Below are positions 45,408 to 54,428 of a stretch of 64,000 bases of DNA, piece by piece. Source of the DNA: DATFVJ01 sp963727015 (GTDB taxonomy: Bacteria > Actinomycetota > Actinomycetes > Streptosporangiales > Streptosporangiaceae); contig CAVSEV010000005.1 of the NCBI GenBank assembly GCA_963727015.1, positions 806,001 through 870,000 on the forward strand, in the 5' to 3' direction. The notes beneath the pieces are model-generated. The model searched no databases and was not told where the DNA came from. It saw only the letters and a program-made list of their open reading frames with translations. The translations under genes and the position numbers were made by a program. The first letter of the stretch is position 1. Each line of letters opens with the position of its first letter.

Positions 45408-46958
45408 ATGCCTGACAGGGCCGGTCCGGCGGCCGGTAATGCTGCCGGTGGCATCCGGCTGAAGCAGCGGGCGGGACGATGGGTACTGCTCGCGACCGTG
45501 CTGGGTTCGAGCATGGCGATGCTCGACGGCACGGTCGTCAACATCGCCCTGCCCTCGATCGGCAGGAGCTTTGGCGCCTCGCTCGCGGGCCTGCAGTGGA
45601 CGGTCACCGCGTATACCCTCACGCTGGCCGGGTTCATCCTGCTCGGCGGCTCGCTCGGGGACCGCCTCGGCCGCCGCCGGGTGTTCATGACCGGGGTCGT
45701 CTGGTTCGCGGTCGCGTCAGCCCTGTGCGGGATCGCACCGAACATCGGCGTGCTGATCGGCGCGCGAGCGCTGCAGGGCGTCGGCGGTGCGCTGCTGGCA
45801 CCTGGCTCGCTCGCGATCATCCAGGCCACGTTTGATCCCAGGGACCGTCCGCGGGCGGTGGGCGCATGGTCGGGCCTGGGCGGCGTGGCAGGCGCGGTGG
45901 GCCCGTTCCTGGGCGGCTGGATCGTCCAGTCGATCGGCTGGCGGTGGATCTTCCTGATCAACCTGCCCGTCGCCGTCGCCGTTGTCGCCGTGACAACACG
46001 CCACGTGCCAGAGACAAGCGATCCGTCCGCACACGGCCGGTTCGACATTCTCGGCGCCGCGCTCGCGGCGCTCGCCCTCGGCGGGATCACCTACGCGCTC
46101 ATCGAGGCGTCGGGAAACGGAGCGATCGGCGGTGGCGTGCTCGCCGCCACGGCGGCAGGCCTCGTGGCGGCCGCCGCGTTCGTGCTTGTCGAGCGCAGGC
46201 GCAGCAGGTGGCCCGAGCGCGTCCCGCCGATGCTTCCGCTCGACGTCTTCGCCTCACGCCAGTTCACCGCCGTCAACGTGGTGACCTTCGTGGTCTATGC
46301 CGCGCTGAGCGGCATGCTGTTCCTCCTCGTGCTCGAGCTTCAGCTGGTGTCTGGCTACTCACCGCTCCAGGCAGGCGTCGCCTTGTTGCCGTTCACCCTG
46401 CTGATGCTGCTGCTTTCCGCACGTGCGGGCGCGCTGGCGCAGCGGATCGGGCCGCGGTGGCTCATGACCGCGGGCTCGTTGACGTGCGCGGCCGGCATGC
46501 TGCTCATGACGAGGATCGGGGTGCACGCGTCTTACGTGCTTGACGTGCTCCCCGCAGTCTGCGTCTTCGGGCTCGGACTGTCCGCGGTGGTCGCTCCGCT
46601 GACAGCGACCGTGCTTGCCAGCGCTGAGGTCAGGCACGCGGGAGTCGCGAGCGGGGTGAACAACGCGGTCGCGCGGGCGGCGGGCCTGCTCGCGGTCGCC
46701 GGCCTGCCGCTCGCCGTTGGGCTCACCGGGCCGGATTATCAATCGGCTGCGCTGTTCGAGGGCGGGTTCCGTGCCGCGATGGTGGTCTGCGCCGGGTTGC
46801 TCGTGGCCGGCGCGGTGCTGTCCGCCACCATGATCGACAACCACGTGCTCACCCCCACACCGGCCGGCCCGCAGGCACCTGAACCCGAATGCAAGACTTG
46901 CTTGCCCCTCGGTGCGCCGCCACTTGAGCCCGGCGCGCCCGCCGAGACCGGCCGATGA
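45408..46958 (+). CDS. DHA2-type MFS drug exporter (EmrB/QacA-like)
   Basis: The 516-residue protein has about 14 membrane helices. Motifs include MAMLDGTVVNIALPSIGRSF in helix 1 (DHA2 signature), LGDRLGRRRVFMTG (motif A) and GPFLGGWIVQSIGWRWIFLINLPV (motif C and beyond). It likely exports hydrophobic or cationic drugs using the proton gradient. It is divergent from the extradiol dioxygenase gene; no regulator is adjacent. ATG 45408 is preceded by a relatively A/T-rich stretch (45380-45400). Confidence 0.92.
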   Translation: MPDRAGPAAGNAAGGIRLKQRAGRWVLLATVLGSSMAMLDGTVVNIALPSIGRSFGASLAGLQWTVTAYTLTLAGFILLGGSLGDRLGRRRVFMTGVVWFAVASALCGIAPNIGVLIGARALQGVGGALLAPGSLAIIQATFDPRDRPRAVGAWSGLGGVAGAVGPFLGGWIVQSIGWRWIFLINLPVAVAVVAVTTRHVPETSDPSAHGRFDILGAALAALALGGITYALIEASGNGAIGGGVLAATAAGLVAAAAFVLVERRRSRWPERVPPMLPLDVFASRQFTAVNVVTFVVYAALSGMLFLLVLELQLVSGYSPLQAGVALLPFTLLMLLLSARAGALAQRIGPRWLMTAGSLTCAAGMLLMTRIGVHASYVLDVLPAVCVFGLGLSAVVAPLTATVLASAEVRHAGVASGVNNAVARAAGLLAVAGLPLAVGLTGPDYQSAALFEGGFRAAMVVCAGLLVAGAVLSATMIDNHVLTPTPAGPQAPEPECKTCLPLGAPPLEPGAPAETGR

Positions 46959-46986
46959 AGGGTGCCAGGCGCCGTGGCCGACCTCG

Positions 46987-47373
46987 ATGTCACACGGATG
47001 CGGGGAATGGCAGTGGACCGTGACCTGCGTTGTTACCGAGGCCGAACGGCTGCGCGTGTTCGGCTGGGCCGTGCTCTACGGTGAGGAGGGCGTGGACCGC
47101 GATCCGGGCGAGGGGGCGGACCGCGATGCGGGCGAGGGGACCAAGCGTGCCTCGTCGTTCTGGCGGTATGACCTTGATCCGCGGGCCGCCGGGGGCACCC
47201 GGGTCCGGGCGAGCTTTACCCACCGGCCTGGCTGCAGCGGCCTGCGGATCGCCGTGGTGCGGGCGCCGGAGAAGGCGGCCAGGATCGTCTCACGCAGGCG
47301 GGCGCAACTGCGCTCAAACATGCTGGAAACGCTGGCCGGGATGAAGGCGACCGCGGAATCTGGCCTGCACTGA
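46987..47373 (+). pseudogene. C-terminal half of an SRPBCC-family protein
   Basis: About 128 residues remain: EWQWTVTCVVTEAERLRVFGW, SSFWRYDLDP, GGTRVRASFTHRPG and IVSRRRAQLRSNMLETLAGM. This is the second half of a polyketide-cyclase/START-like (SRPBCC) fold. The usual N-terminal strand and helix are missing and no remnant lies just upstream, where the MFS gene ends. The insertion GVDRDPGEGADRDAGEGTKR is a short duplication. It is probably a truncated, inactive relic. Confidence 0.6.
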
Positions 47374-48369
47374 AGCGCTGCCAGGAACGCTGGCGAGCCA
47401 GCCTTGGCGACTTACGGCCCGGCTCGCAATCAGCCGTGCGCGTGCTGGCACGCTTTCTTTGGCTGCCGGGTCCTCGGGTACCGGTGCGCGCGCTGGCACC
47501 TTCTCCTTCGCCGACCGATCCTCGGCCAGCGGTGTGCGGGGGCGGGGGAGGGTGGCTGCAATGGCGGTACGCAACGGCGTAGGTGCTGCGGCAGGCCGTG
47601 GCGCAGGCGCGACCGCCGTTCCCGCGCTTGCCGGTCCGCCGGATTCGGGGGCCGGTCGCAGGCGCGGACGTGCAGGCTCGCCAGTGCCCTTGTCTCCCCG
47701 CTTGCTGGACGGCCCGCGGCGGGTGCTCACGCTGCGGAGAAAGGGGTTGCGTACCGGCGGGAGGTAGAGCCAGGCGCGGGCGCGGGTTTCCTTGCACCGG
47801 ATGTTGATGGGCGCGTACATGTCGGGGTCGATGAGTCCCGGTCCCTGGCTGATGACGTCTTCGTACAGGGCCGCTGACGCGACGAGCGCGAAATCGGCGT
47901 CCGACGCAGCGAACGTGCGCTTGAACGAGGCCGCCTCCAGCATCCGGAACAGGTGGGTCACGGCGTAGCCGGAGACTCCGTTCTGGTCGAATTGGACCTG
48001 GCCGGCGTGCACCGCCATCCGCAACCGGATCGCGGCGAGATCGCTGCACAGCTTGTTGTGCCGGCGCAGGCCCGCCCGCAGGTGATCCACAAGGGGATCG
48101 ATAAGCGCCGTTCCTGGTGAGCCAGGAGGCGCCACGATGAGCACGCCGTCGCCGCGATCCTCTCGGTGGCACGCCGCCCACTGCAGGCACGACCCCTCGA
48201 AGGCGCCCGCCAGCAGGTCGTACATGGCTGCGCGGAGGAATCGCTGGACGTCTTCACCGCGCTCGGGGTCGTTGAACGCCTTGATGTCGACCGCGAGCAT
48301 GGGGCAGTAGCGGGCTTCGCCTTCGTAGCATGGGGCTGATTTGGCAGGCTTGATGAACGGGAGCGTCAC
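47314..48369 (-). CDS. Hypothetical protein with nucleotide-cyclase-like N-terminal domain
   Basis: The N-terminal 190 residues (MLAVDIKAFNDPERGEDVQR, REDRGDGVLIVAPPG, AIRLRMAVHAGQVQFDQNG, GYAVTHLFRMLEA) follow the layout of class III cyclase domains as seen in many actinobacterial hypothetical proteins. The substrate- and metal-binding residues are not clearly complete, so catalysis is doubtful. The last 150 residues are Pro/Ala/Arg-rich with repeated VPARA-P units and probably disordered. GTG 48369 is proposed; a start at 48537 would add an atypical N-terminus. It is divergent from the GntR gene. Confidence 0.65.
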   Translation of the reverse strand: MTLPFIKPAKSAPCYEGEARYCPMLAVDIKAFNDPERGEDVQRFLRAAMYDLLAGAFEGSCLQWAACHREDRGDGVLIVAPPGSPGTALIDPLVDHLRAGLRRHNKLCSDLAAIRLRMAVHAGQVQFDQNGVSGYAVTHLFRMLEAASFKRTFAASDADFALVASAALYEDVISQGPGLIDPDMYAPINIRCKETRARAWLYLPPVRNPFLRSVSTRRGPSSKRGDKGTGEPARPRLRPAPESGGPASAGTAVAPAPRPAAAPTPLRTAIAATLPRPRTPLAEDRSAKEKVPARAPVPEDPAAKESVPARARLIASRAVSRQGWLASVPGSASVQARFRGRLHPGQRFQHV

Positions 48370-48641
48370 GCCAAGGCCGGAGCCGTTGCAGTTCGCAGCA
48401 CCCCACGAGTGCCGGTGACCGGCGCCGGCCTCATGAGAAGGCGATCTGAAGCTTAGTCGATCAGCCACCAACCTCAACCTCCCACCCGTATGGTTGGGGT
48501 GGCTCCACCGGAGCCACATAGCTGAATCAGGTGACACGCTGGGCTTACCTGAGCTATCCTTACGTGTCGACCTGATCCAAACATCCCAACAAGTGGCATG
48601 ATGGGTATTTAACCGGGCTCACCTGCCCGTAAACCTCAAAG

Positions 48642-48705
48642 GTTGGGACAACCCAACTCAGCCGACTGAGGCGTGCGGCACCTGTTACTGGGTAGATCTA
48701 TCCCA
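48642..48705. promoter_or_regulatory. Candidate GntR operators
   Basis: A perfect GTTGGG-ACAA-CCCAAC inverted repeat (48642-48657) and a near-perfect TGGGTAGATCTATCCCA dyad (48689-48705) lie 103 and 40 bases before the GntR start. Autoregulation by GntR-type proteins at such sites is common. Confidence 0.5.
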
Positions 48706-48744
48706 CCAGTGCTGTTGGTATCTCTCGCTGGCTGAGGAGGAGCC

Positions 48745-49611
48745 GTGGCCGACCCGCTCTACCGGCAGATCGCCGGAGACTTGCGACACAAGATCGAGTC
48801 TGGCGAGCTTGCCCAAGGTTCGCAGCTTCCGACCGAGCTAGCGCTACGGGAACAGTATGACAACGCGTCGCGGAACACGGTCCGTGACGCGATCAAGTGG
48901 CTCACCAGCCGCGGGCTCGTCGTCACGCAACCGGGGCGCGGCACGTTCGTGGTCAAGGAGATAATGCCTTTTATCGTGCCGCTTAACCCCGCCGACGTCA
49001 GTCCGGTCGAAGGGGACGGGTTCGAGGACACCGTCAGGCGGCAGGGTTTCCAGCCCCGCGTGAGCGAGCCGAGGGTCGAGGTGCAGAACGCTGGCCCGGA
49101 GGTAGCCAGGGAACTGAATATCGAAGAGGGATCATCGGTAGTCATCAGGCATCAGCAGCGCTTCGTTGACGGCAGCCCGTCCTCGCTCCAGACGTCGTAC
49201 TATCCGATGGAGTTCGTCGAGCGCGGCGCGGTGGAACTCCTCCAGGCGGCCAGTATTGAAGGCGGTGCCACCAAGTATCTCGGCAAGACAATTGATATCA
49301 GGCAGGTTGGTTATCGTGACAGGCTCACCGTGCGCCCGCCCAACCACGGCGAAATCGCTTTCTTCAAGGTTCCAGACGATAATTCCGTGCTCATGGTGGT
49401 GACACATCGTACGGCATATGGGGAAGGCGCGAAGCCAATTCGATTCACCGCCACGATCTACCCAGCCGACCGCAATCATTTCGTCATTGACCACGGCAAG
49501 GTGCCGACCCTGATGACGCTTATCGACAACTCTGATGCTGCTGAATTCCGCCTGGCCGGGCGGCGTGTTCGTGGTAATGGCCCCCGCCAGACCGGAAAGG
49601 AATCGCCGTGA
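48745..49611 (+). CDS. GntR-family regulator with UTRA effector domain (HutC type)
   Basis: The 288-residue protein has an N-terminal winged helix (LYRQIAGDLRHKIESGELAQ, LPTELALREQYDNASRNTVRDAIKWL, GLVVTQPGRGTFVV; residues 4-75). The UTRA domain spans about 95-250 (VVIRHQQRFVDGSPSSLQTSYYPMEFV, ... HRTAYGEGAKPIRFTATIYPADRNHF). GTG 48745 follows GAGGAGGAG. In actinomycetes such regulators often control a neighbouring efflux or modifying gene. Here a GNAT and an MFS gene lie downstream, which suggests a small resistance-type module. Confidence 0.9.
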   Translation: MADPLYRQIAGDLRHKIESGELAQGSQLPTELALREQYDNASRNTVRDAIKWLTSRGLVVTQPGRGTFVVKEIMPFIVPLNPADVSPVEGDGFEDTVRRQGFQPRVSEPRVEVQNAGPEVARELNIEEGSSVVIRHQQRFVDGSPSSLQTSYYPMEFVERGAVELLQAASIEGGATKYLGKTIDIRQVGYRDRLTVRPPNHGEIAFFKVPDDNSVLMVVTHRTAYGEGAKPIRFTATIYPADRNHFVIDHGKVPTLMTLIDNSDAAEFRLAGRRVRGNGPRQTGKESP

Positions 49612-49826
49612 TTGATCACATCGGGCCACGTCGGCGCCTAGAACTCGTCGTGCCGAGCCCGGCGAAGGTAGCGGGACGGGTCCCTGGTCGCGTGGGTGCC
49701 GCCCCGCCGGACTGCCGCTCGATCGCCAACGCGTGCACCGATCGATACGGCACGTTGTGCCGTTCGGACAACACGTTGTGCCGTTCGGACAACCTGTGCA
49801 GCTTCCGGGAAGACCCGAGTCCCTAG
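49608..49826 (+). CDS. Possible small ORF coupled to the GntR gene
   Basis: A GTG at 49608 overlaps the GntR stop (GTGA) and opens 72 codons. The sequence has no recognisable family and is unusually Cys-rich near the end because of a 21-bp direct repeat. The overlap is the only support. Confidence 0.25.
   Translation: MIDHIGPRRRLELVVPSPAKVAGRVPGRVGAAPPDCRSIANACTDRYGTLCRSDNTLCRSDNLCSFREDPSP
49753..49794. repeat. 21-bp perfect tandem duplication with internal dyad
   Basis: Two copies of CGTTGTGCCGTTCGGACAAC(A/C). Each contains TTGT...ACAA flanking CCG-TT-CGG, a dyad that could be a regulator site between the GntR and GNAT genes. The rest of 49795-50084 is non-coding; a 13-bp direct repeat ACAGT(G/A)TGGCTGC occurs at 50012 and 50030. 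Confidence 0.7.
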
Positions 49827-50084
49827 ATAGGTTTATTCGCAATCATTGCCTCCTGCGACACGGGCAATGGCGCCGCCGTACGAGCCAGGGCAGCCGGCTG
49901 AGTCCGAACGACTTAAGTTCGGGCTAGTGGCACCCAGCCTGGCCCGGCCGTGAAAGGCGACGCGGCCGGATCAGCCGACGGCTCGGGGGAGCATTGGCGC
50001 TTTATCTGGTTACAGTGTGGCTGCGCTGCACAGTATGGCTGCAGAATCTGATCCCTTCATTAATGCGTCCATCTACCTGACAAC

Positions 50085-50663
50085 GTGGAAAAAATGAAGA
50101 CGTTTCGTATGCGTCGCGCAGCAGTGCATGATCTCGGGATGATTACCGACATCATAGATGATGCAGCACGCTGGCTGCGGACTAGCAAAGCTACCGATCA
50201 GTGGGCGCGCCCGTGGCCGTCCCCAAAGGGCCGCAGCGCGCGGATCCGTGACGGTCTTAAGTGGGGCAGGACCTGGACCGCCTGGGATGACGACACCAAC
50301 AGCGCCGCTGCCACGATCACGATAGAGGACGAGCCGAATCCGAAGCTCTGGACCGAGTTTGAGGATGCCGAAGCCGCGGTATATGTGACCCGTCTGGTCG
50401 TGTGCAGGGACTACGCGGGACTCGGGCTGGGCGCGAAGCTGCTAGATTGGGCTGGGAAACGGGCGGGGCAGGAGTACGGCGCCCAATGGATCCGAATTGA
50501 CGTGTGGACCACGAATACGGCACTGCACGGATACTACCTGTGCAATGGATTCAAGTTCGTCCGCTACTGCGACGACCCTGACTACCCTTCGGGCGCGCTC
50601 TTTCAGCGAGCGATTACCGAGGCGTCCGGCGACGGTAACCTGATCGAATTGGTGCCGGGGTGA
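50085..50663 (+). CDS. GNAT-family N-acetyltransferase
   Basis: The 192-residue protein has the GNAT acceptor and acetyl-CoA elements: VYVTRLVVCRDYAGLGLGAKLLDWAGKRA (beta-4/motif A with Arg/Gln-x-x-Gly-x-Gly equivalent YAGLGLGAK), then WIRIDVWTTNTALHGYYLCNGFKFVRYCD (motif B). GTG 50085 is used here; ATG 50094 is also reasonable. The stop overlaps the MFS start (GTGA at 50660), so the two are coupled. Pairing of an acetyltransferase with an exporter suggests self-protection against, or resistance to, an amine-containing compound (inference). Codon use is slightly more A/T-rich than in the surrounding core genes. Confidence 0.87.
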   Translation: MEKMKTFRMRRAAVHDLGMITDIIDDAARWLRTSKATDQWARPWPSPKGRSARIRDGLKWGRTWTAWDDDTNSAAATITIEDEPNPKLWTEFEDAEAAVYVTRLVVCRDYAGLGLGAKLLDWAGKRAGQEYGAQWIRIDVWTTNTALHGYYLCNGFKFVRYCDDPDYPSGALFQRAITEASGDGNLIELVPG

Positions 50664-51979
50664 ACATGTCACGCAGGACGCGGACCAGGGACCGCTCGGC
50701 CTGGCACGTCCTGCGGCAGCGTGATGTCTCGCTGTACTTCGGCGGTAACGCGTGCTCGAATGTGGGTACATGGCTTCAGAACACGGCGCAAGTCCTGCTG
50801 GCCTTCCAGCTGACGAGGTCGGCGGGCGGAGTCGCTTTGGTGACCTTCTCTCAGTTCTCTGGGATCATCCTTCTGGGCCCGTGTGCCGGAATGATTGCCG
50901 ATCGAGTTGAGCGCCGTCGCGTCCTGCTCGTGACGCAGCTTCTGTCCGCATCCGTCTCCGGCGGAATGGCGGCGCTCGAGTTCACTGGGCACCTTACCAA
51001 GCCCTGGCTGGTGCTCGGCGCTTTTGGCATCGGCGTGATCTACGCCTTCACCCTCCCGGCCCAGACGGCGATGATCCCCACTCTCGTCGCGCAGCCCGAC
51101 GTTCGTGCGGCGATGGCCATGAATACCGCTTCCAACAACGTTGGCCGGGCGCTTGCTCCGCTACTTGGCGTCGCCGTGATAGCAACGATCGGCTTTGGTT
51201 GGGCATTTGCACTGAACTCGGTATCCTTTGCCGTGTTCTTCGTTGCGCTCGTATTGATGCGGAAACAGGGTTCTGACGCAGCGCGACTTCCGTTTGCACC
51301 GTCCCGGTTGCTGGACGGGTTCCGCATCGTGGCGGGTAATCACCGGATGATTCTTCTCCTGGTCATGGTGGCCTTGGCCACCGTTTCGACGGATCCGATT
51401 ATGGTGCTCGGCCCGTCGCTTTCTCGTCATGTGTTTCACGCGTCGGAAGCTTGGGCAGCCTACTTCATCGCCGCGCTGGGTTCCGGAACCATCCTTGGCT
51501 CCCTGATTCGCCTCGGGAAGCCACGCATGCGCCAGGCTATTCTGTCCCTGACAGTACTCTTTGCCGCCATTATGGTCTTCGTATGTGCTCCGACGGCGGA
51601 GGCAAGTGCCCTGGCCGCGGTAGCCGCCGGCGTAGCATCCCTGCTCGTCGCTGCTGCCACCCAGACCTTGCTGCTCGACCTTGGCGGGCCGCGGTACTCG
51701 GGCTGTGTGATGGCTGTCTGGGCATTCTTCTACGCCGGAAGCCGGCCCGCCGCGTCGCTGGCAGACGGGTGGCTGGCCGATACGTTTGGTGCCAGAGTCG
51801 CAGGCGTCGTGATCATTTTCGCCTCTAGCTGCGTCCTCGTCATCGCTGTGCTGTGGGCGCTGCGGAAGCGGGTATCGGAGCTGCGGGAACGAACTCCCCT
51901 TGTTGTTCCGGAGCGAGGTACGGCAGTACGAGTACCACCAGTCCTTCGTGAGGCTTACAGCATTCTGACATCTGGATAG
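50660..51979 (+). CDS. MFS transporter, enterobactin-exporter/MefA-like
   Basis: The 439-residue protein begins WHVLRQRDVSLYFGGNACSNVGTWLQNTAQ, typical of MFS_3/EntS-type exporters. It has MIADRVERRRVLLVTQ (motif A), NTASNNVGRALAPLLGVAVI (helix 5) and about 12 membrane helices. It probably exports a siderophore, macrolide or other natural product. It overlaps the GNAT stop, with GTG 50660 or ATG 50666 as start. Codon use includes more A/T third bases than the hopanoid genes, as in its GNAT partner, which may point to horizontal acquisition of the module. Confidence 0.9.
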   Translation: MNMSRRTRTRDRSAWHVLRQRDVSLYFGGNACSNVGTWLQNTAQVLLAFQLTRSAGGVALVTFSQFSGIILLGPCAGMIADRVERRRVLLVTQLLSASVSGGMAALEFTGHLTKPWLVLGAFGIGVIYAFTLPAQTAMIPTLVAQPDVRAAMAMNTASNNVGRALAPLLGVAVIATIGFGWAFALNSVSFAVFFVALVLMRKQGSDAARLPFAPSRLLDGFRIVAGNHRMILLLVMVALATVSTDPIMVLGPSLSRHVFHASEAWAAYFIAALGSGTILGSLIRLGKPRMRQAILSLTVLFAAIMVFVCAPTAEASALAAVAAGVASLLVAAATQTLLLDLGGPRYSGCVMAVWAFFYAGSRPAASLADGWLADTFGARVAGVVIIFASSCVLVIAVLWALRKRVSELRERTPLVVPERGTAVRVPPVLREAYSILTSG

Positions 51980-52754
51980 CCTGATCTAACTCGTAAGTTA
52001 CATTAGGCTCGGCAGCGTGTTGATGCCAGGCCATCCGCGATGGCCAAAGTTACCTGAACGGCTTTGGCAGCGATCATGTCAAAGGTGATCACTAGCTTCC
52101 GGTTGGGACGCCCACCTGGTCTAATCAGTTCCAGAAGACTCAGCGCCGAGCGAACGAGGAGTTCGCTCCGACTGCACAGAAAACTACGCATGTGAATAGT
52201 GTGGCGTTGGTTAACTACCTTTACGGCACGCAAATAGATCGAGGCTCGCCGCTTAGCTTGACTCTGGGGACAACACACTCTCTTATTTAGGTACGTCTGC
52301 CTGGGCGCAGGGAGGTGCCCTGTGCTCGATTCGACCCGGCCCGAGCAGGGAGGTGAGATGGCCAAGCGCCACACTCGTCCGTCCGCGCATTACCGGTACG
52401 AGCACTACGACCCGCGCTGATTGGTGCGATGCACGCCTCAGTGGTCTCCCCCGGCGACCTCTCGCGTGAGCACAGGTGTGTGACGGGACTGCGCCAGCTG
52501 TAACGCTTGGGCGTGCCAGCCCGGCATTAAATCGTGTTCCGAGGTTGTCGGCGGGAGACCGCGTCGTTGGCGAGGCCCGGCAAGTCGCGGCGGGCAGCCA
52601 CGGTTCCGTACTCTAGCGCGGCCTACCTCGTGGAACCGGACAAACGACCCGCGATGCGTCAAATGAGACAGCACGCCTGTCTCGGGTGCGGCGGCGCGAT
52701 CGCCTGGCTCACGTTCTCCTGAAGGTGTGGGAGTCCAGAGCAGTGGAGGCGATC
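51980..52754. other. Relatively A/T-rich interval with a small ORF
   Basis: Apart from the short peptide ORF at 52322, frames here lack support. TTGACT at 52258-52263 with TCTTAT 17 bases downstream resembles a promoter pointing at that ORF. Confidence 0.4.
52322..52420 (+). CDS. Candidate 32-residue peptide gene
   Basis: GTG 52322 has GGGAGG about 7 bases upstream. An in-frame ATG at 52358 has its own strong GGGAGGTGAG. From the ATG the product is MAKRHTRPSAHYRYEHYDPR; from the GTG, 12 more residues (MLDSTRPEQGGE) precede it. The C-terminal half is rich in Tyr, His and Arg. A promoter-like TTGACT/TCTTAT pair lies upstream. Position right after a GNAT-MFS pair is compatible with a modified peptide or a small regulator, but no maturation enzyme is adjacent. 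Function is unknown. Confidence 0.45.
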   Translation: MLDSTRPEQGGEMAKRHTRPSAHYRYEHYDPR

Positions 52755-53309
52755 ATGACGATCGGAACTGTGGTCCGGCCGGTTCGCGCGAGCGAGACGG
52801 GCGGGCGGATGATTGACCGCCAGCCTGCCGACGACGACACGCTTCGACAGTTGGCCGAACTTCTGCGCGATGCGCGTCCAGGCATGCTGGTGAGCGGCGT
52901 CACTGTCGCCGCCGTGACCGTTGGTGTCGCGGTCGAGGAAGTGGTGCTGCCGATCAGGCTGCACCCGGGCGTGGGAACCGTGCTCGGTATCGGACTGCTG
53001 GCGGTGCTGGCCCTGAGCCTGATCAGGACTGCGGTCCTGATGATCTCGGCTGGCCGGCCACTGATGGATGAGCTGGGCGAATTGCGCAGGCAGACCGGCG
53101 CACCGGTGGATCCAACAGTTCCGTGGACCCCGGTCAGGGCGCTGCATGTGGCGTCACGGGCGACCGCGTGGGACCGGACACAAGCCGTTCTCGCAGCAGC
53201 GCACTTCCGCAACACGCGAATTCAGCTCGCGCTGACCTGGGCAACCGTATCAATTATCTGCTTCTGCGCCTGGACGTTGATGCTGCTCGTCCTCGCAGGG
53301 TGGATTTGA
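52755..53309 (+). CDS. Small integral membrane protein
   Basis: The 184-residue protein begins after a clear GTGGAGG site. About 55 soluble residues precede three hydrophobic helices: MLVSGVTVAAVTVGVAVEEV, GTVLGIGLLAVLALSLIRTAVLM, and LALTWATVSIICFCAWTLMLLVL at the very C-terminus. The loop between helices 2 and 3 is about 85 residues and charged. No family is recognised. It lies 150 bases upstream of a Crp/Fnr gene, possibly co-transcribed. Confidence 0.7.
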   Translation: MTIGTVVRPVRASETGGRMIDRQPADDDTLRQLAELLRDARPGMLVSGVTVAAVTVGVAVEEVVLPIRLHPGVGTVLGIGLLAVLALSLIRTAVLMISAGRPLMDELGELRRQTGAPVDPTVPWTPVRALHVASRATAWDRTQAVLAAAHFRNTRIQLALTWATVSIICFCAWTLMLLVLAGWI

Positions 53310-53462
53310 ATTCCCTGGCGAAGGTGATCGCTGGGCCGGACGGGCTCCCCGGAGCGCATCGCGGGGGCGCATTCCGGGGTTGCCTAGCCCGGCGGCGGGG
53401 CACATCGTGGAAGGGGACACCGGCGGACTCGAGCCGGTGCAACGGAGCGACGCGGCGGTTGG

Positions 53463-54173
53463 ATGCAGGTACTACCGCCCAGTCTGCCCTCAGCGCCCCG
53501 CACGGGCTTCTGGGCAGCACTGAGTGACCGCGAACGGGCAGAACTCTCGGCACGAGGCCGGGAATCGGTGTTCGGGCGCGGGACACCCCTGTGCATGGAA
53601 GGCGACCCGTCCACTCACCTGCTCGTCCTGCTCGCCGGGTGGGCGAAGGTCATTTCTTCGACCATGGAGGGCCACGAAATGGTCCTCGCGCTGCGCGGCC
53701 CCGGTGACGTCATCGGTGAGCTTGCCGGCGACCTGGCCGGTTACCGCACCGCGACGGTGCGCGCGCTGATGACGATCGAGGCGCTCCTGATTGGCGCCGA
53801 CCGGTTCAACGCCTTCCTCGACGCGCATCAGGGCGCGGTGCGCGCGTACCGCAAGGTCATGTCCGCGCGCCAGCATGAACTGGGCCAGAATTTGCGCACG
53901 CGGATGGAGAGCAGCGGGGCTCAGCGGCTCGCCCGGCTGCTGCTTGATCTCGCGGATCGCTGCGGCCGCCAGACGGAGCGCGGCGTGGCTCTCGCGGTCC
54001 CGCTTTCGCAAGCGGATCTCGCCAGCTGGGTTGGTGTGTCCCGGGCCACGGTCACCCGGGCGCTGCAGGATTGGCGGCGCCGCGGGCTGGTCAGCACGCA
54101 GCCAGGCGTTATTACGATCATGGACGCGGACACGTTGCAGCGGATTGGCGGTGTCCGGCCTGCCGGCACCTGA
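53463..54173 (+). CDS. Crp/Fnr-family transcriptional regulator
   Basis: The 236-residue protein has an N-terminal cyclic-nucleotide-binding-like beta-barrel (GTPLCMEGDPSTHLLVLLAGWAKV, GDVIGELAGDLAGYRTATVRAL) and a C-terminal winged helix (LSQADLASWVGVSRATVTRALQDWRRRGLVST). The Arg and Glu that contact cAMP in true Crp are not clearly conserved, and there are no Fnr-type Fe-S cysteines. It likely senses another signal. It precedes a flavoprotein disulfide reductase gene by 255 bases. A 12-bp repeat (54209-54244) and a palindrome (54344-54402) fill the gap. Confidence 0.88.
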   Translation: MQVLPPSLPSAPRTGFWAALSDRERAELSARGRESVFGRGTPLCMEGDPSTHLLVLLAGWAKVISSTMEGHEMVLALRGPGDVIGELAGDLAGYRTATVRALMTIEALLIGADRFNAFLDAHQGAVRAYRKVMSARQHELGQNLRTRMESSGAQRLARLLLDLADRCGRQTERGVALAVPLSQADLASWVGVSRATVTRALQDWRRRGLVSTQPGVITIMDADTLQRIGGVRPAGT

Positions 54174-54208
54174 GCAGCGGCGCGTCACCCAGCCCGTCGC
54201 CACCACCC

Positions 54209-54244
54209 CAGTCGCCACCGCAGTCGCCACCGCAGTCGCCACCG
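54209..54244. repeat. 12-bp tandem repeat, 3 copies
   Basis: Three perfect units of CAGTCGCCACCG, with a degenerate unit before them. Confidence 0.9.
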
Positions 54245-54343
54245 TCGGGCGGGTCCGGCCACTGATGGCTGGGTACCTTTAGGTTCGTGCCCAGTCACCC
54301 GGCTGCGGTCTTCGGCCAGTGGATTGCCGGGTCAGGCGAAGAG

Positions 54344-54402
54344 TCCATGATCGCGGTGGATTCTCCGCCGGCGCCCGGCGCAGGATCCGCCGCGATCATG
54401 GA
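54344..54402. repeat. Interspersed palindrome, long-stem variant
   Basis: TCCATGATCGCGGTGGAT at 54344-54361 is an inverted match, 17 of 18 bases, to ATCCGCCGCGATCATGGA at 54385-54402; the loop contains nested GCC/GGC pairs. It shares the TCCATGATC border with the copies at 7488 and 63208. It lies between the Crp/Fnr gene and the FAD oxidoreductase gene. Confidence 0.85.
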
Positions 54403-54428
54403 AAACGGAGCCCGGATAGGAGCAGATC

